From Gammaproteobacteria bacterium (lineage in GTDB: Bacteria > Pseudomonadota > Gammaproteobacteria > Arenicellales > Poriferihabitantaceae), in NCBI GenBank assembly GCA_009842505.1, contig VYFG01000019.1, positions 1 through 52,438 of the forward strand: a DNA stretch of 52,438 nucleotides. The letters are read 5' to 3'. The notes beneath the pieces are model-generated. The model was not told the origin of the DNA and did not search any database. It was given only the letters and a program-made list of their open reading frames with translations. This document shows, in pieces, positions 51,410 through 52,438 of the stretch (the first letter of the stretch is position 1; each line of letters starts with the position of its first letter). A program made the position numbers and the translations under genes.

Positions 51410-51411
51410 AT

Positions 51412-52077
51412 TCAGATTCGATCCTTCAGATCCAGCACCGGTTCATCACGTTCAATTTCAAAGGCCTGGGCCCCCTTGCCCGAAACTACCTGTACCTCCA
51501 ATTCACGGGCATTCGGAAACAGCGAGAAATAGGCGAAATCGATCCGGGTAAGTCCGGACGGATTGGTGCAATTCATTTCATATTCGGCATGGAACTCGGT
51601 ATGCGCTGTTTCGTGTTCCTCGTGTTCTTCGTGCTCTTCATGTTCCGCATGCTCCTCGTGCTCCTCATGCTCCTCGTGCTCCGCATGCTCCTCGTGCTCC
51701 TCGTGCTCCTCGTGCTCCTCGTGCTCCTCGTGCTCCTCGTGTTCATCATGCTCTTCATGCATGTCTTCTACGAAACTGGCATGGGCATGGACTACCGAGC
51801 AATCCGCGGCTTCGGGCAGAAGGAACAGATTCAACGGATGTGAAAGTGCCTCGATTGCTTTCTCGATCGCCATACGATCTTCGTCACTTGTCGCATGATA
51901 TTCAAACCCGACGATGTCCGCGCCGGGTGAATCGAGTTCCATCACGATACGATTCCCCTCAAACGCGATATTCAAATGACTGACACCATGTTCGTGAGCC
52001 CCCAGATCACGCCGCTCCTGTGCGAGTAGCGATATGGAATTAATCAAAAATAATACAATAAATACAATGTATTTCAT
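51412..52077 (-). CDS. ZrgA-like zinc-binding periplasmic protein (DUF2796)
   Basis: This 221-residue exported protein starts MKYIVFIVLFLINSISLLAQ with a signal peptide, followed by GAHEHGVSHLNIAFEGN, the opening of DUF2796/ZrgA proteins. A central region holds 17 consecutive His-x-Glu units, mostly HEE. The domain then resumes with LTRIDFAYFSLFPNARELEVQV. ZrgA in Vibrio works in zinc uptake with an ABC system and partner genes. The His/Glu array should bind many zinc ions. It is first in a four-gene operon. The start was taken at the inner ATG; another lies 21 bases upstream. Confidence 0.85.
   Translation of the reverse strand: MKYIVFIVLFLINSISLLAQERRDLGAHEHGVSHLNIAFEGNRIVMELDSPGADIVGFEYHATSDEDRMAIEKAIEALSHPLNLFLLPEAADCSVVHAHASFVEDMHEEHDEHEEHEEHEEHEEHEEHEEHAEHEEHEEHEEHAEHEEHEEHEEHETAHTEFHAEYEMNCTNPSGLTRIDFAYFSLFPNARELEVQVVSGKGAQAFEIERDEPVLDLKDRI
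51613..51760 (-). repeat. 9-bp tandem repeat coding a His/Glu array
   Basis: The coding strand repeats GAGGAGCAC or close variants about 16 times, making the HEE units of the ZrgA-like protein. Variant units (HDE, HAE twice, HET) and silent CAC/CAT changes show that it is not a fresh expansion throughout. The middle seven units are nearly identical at DNA level. Slippage here would change array length in steps of three residues without breaking the frame. Confidence 0.85.
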
Positions 52078-52432
52078 GTTATTTCTCATGTAAAACATAA
52101 ATTTATATGCAAATTGTCGGCACCAGACCTGCCCTGCCCCTCACGCCTTATCATTGGATACCCTGGAATTTGTAAGGCCTGCCACGAGATTGAATCTGCA
52201 ATCCCGTTATTGAACGGCAAGAGATGCCTGGAAAGCCAACGTGTTCCCTTCACTGTGATTGCCATGTGGGGCCTGTTGGCCCCACCCGGGAAGTGATAAG
52301 TGCTACAGAACCGGACAGTCTACTTGCTCTCTACACGTGTCTGGTCCTGGCGTTTCCGACTGAACGAATTGTTATAGTATTACATAGTGTCCGGCGGCAA
52401 ACTCATAGAATTTTGATTTGAAAGGAGAAATC
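52078..52432. promoter_or_regulatory. divergent intergenic region with candidate zinc regulation
   Basis: This 355-base gap lies between the ZrgA-like gene (minus) and the start of the next gene (plus). Near the ZrgA-like start is an AT-rich palindrome ATAAATTTAT (52097-52106) that is probably part of its promoter. The middle shows no gene. A Zur-like sequence lies close to the plus-strand gene. Confidence 0.45.
52371..52383. promoter_or_regulatory. Zur-like sequence
   Basis: GTTATAGTATTAC differs at one position from the core GTTATANTATAAC of gammaproteobacterial Zur sites. It lies 50-62 bases before the next start codon, where it would cover a promoter. The same AT-rich bases could simply be a -10 element (TATAGT). 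Confidence 0.35.
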
Positions 52433-52438
52433 GTGGAA
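52433..52438 (+). CDS. start of a gene that runs off the window
   Basis: A strong ribosome binding site AAAGGAGAAA precedes GTG GAA at the very end. Only two codons are present, so the product cannot be named. A zinc-related gene would fit the Zur-like site upstream. Confidence 0.5.

Noticed and set aside
51613..51760. Regular short repeats that might suggest a CRISPR array
   Set aside because: Units are 9 bases, contiguous, without spacers, and in frame inside a DUF2796 gene.
51563..51898. Ser/Cys-rich plus-strand frame over the His/Glu repeat
   Set aside because: It is the complement of the 9-bp repeat. Its SCSSCSSC pattern is an artefact of the repeat and not a metallothionein.

Overview
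The window is bacterial chromosome from a gammaproteobacterium with moderately high GC (about 60 percent by eye) that I cannot place more precisely. The assignment rests on gene order: mreB-mreC-mreD-mrdA-rodA-mltB-rlpA-dacA-ybeD-lipB, lptD-surA, a UbiK-type accessory factor, a YbiI-type zinc-finger protein, a LiuR-like MerR regulator and gatCAB. I saw no rRNA, tRNA, CRISPR array, phage module or intact insertion sequence.

Layout. (1) 1-6.1 kb: single metabolic genes (thiolase, SDR, MFS exporter, YbiI) and a TetR/SnoaL-like pair whose shared promoter carries a perfect 16-bp palindrome. (2) 6.1-18.1 kb: eleven genes, all on the minus strand and mostly abutting. In transcription order they are a long-chain-type acyl-CoA ligase, LivG, LivH, LivM, a periplasmic binding protein, LivF, a PaaK-like ligase, an alpha-methylacyl-CoA racemase-like CoA-transferase family protein, an enoyl-CoA hydratase and a split aconitase X. 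This reads as uptake, CoA activation and breakdown of an unidentified carboxylic acid. It is the most promising undescribed pathway in the window. (3) 18.1-19.6 kb: a decayed patch with a twice-frameshifted gene and the remains of a higBA toxin-antitoxin pair. (4) 19.7-24.7 kb: fused isobutyryl-CoA mutase IcmF, a divergent MerR/LiuR-like regulator with a 14-bp palindrome between them, and a hydroxyacid-oxoacid transhydrogenase. (5) 24.7-30.0 kb: an alpha/beta hydrolase stopped by one TAG codon in its nucleophile elbow, a SprT-like metalloprotein, a PaaI-type thioesterase, an EamA transporter, an exported nucleosidase-like protein and a small membrane protein. (6) 30.2-34.9 kb: lptD-surA-ubiK on the minus strand and murU divergent from lptD, with no amgK between them. 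(7) 35.0-44.8 kb: the rod-shape and peptidoglycan cluster, tightly coupled by ATGA and TGATG overlaps. (8) 45.0-48.3 kb: gatCAB. (9) 48.8-52.1 kb: a zinc-uptake-like operon (ZrgA-like histidine-rich protein, ABC ATPase, FtsX-type permease, DUF3299 protein). A Zur-like sequence lies upstream, next to the start of a gene that runs off the window.

Most of the window is ordinary core genome. The unusual parts are the aconitase X operon, the three broken loci between 18.5 and 25.7 kb, the histidine-rich tandem repeat and several palindromic candidate operators. All functions are inferred from sequence and family knowledge; no searches were run.
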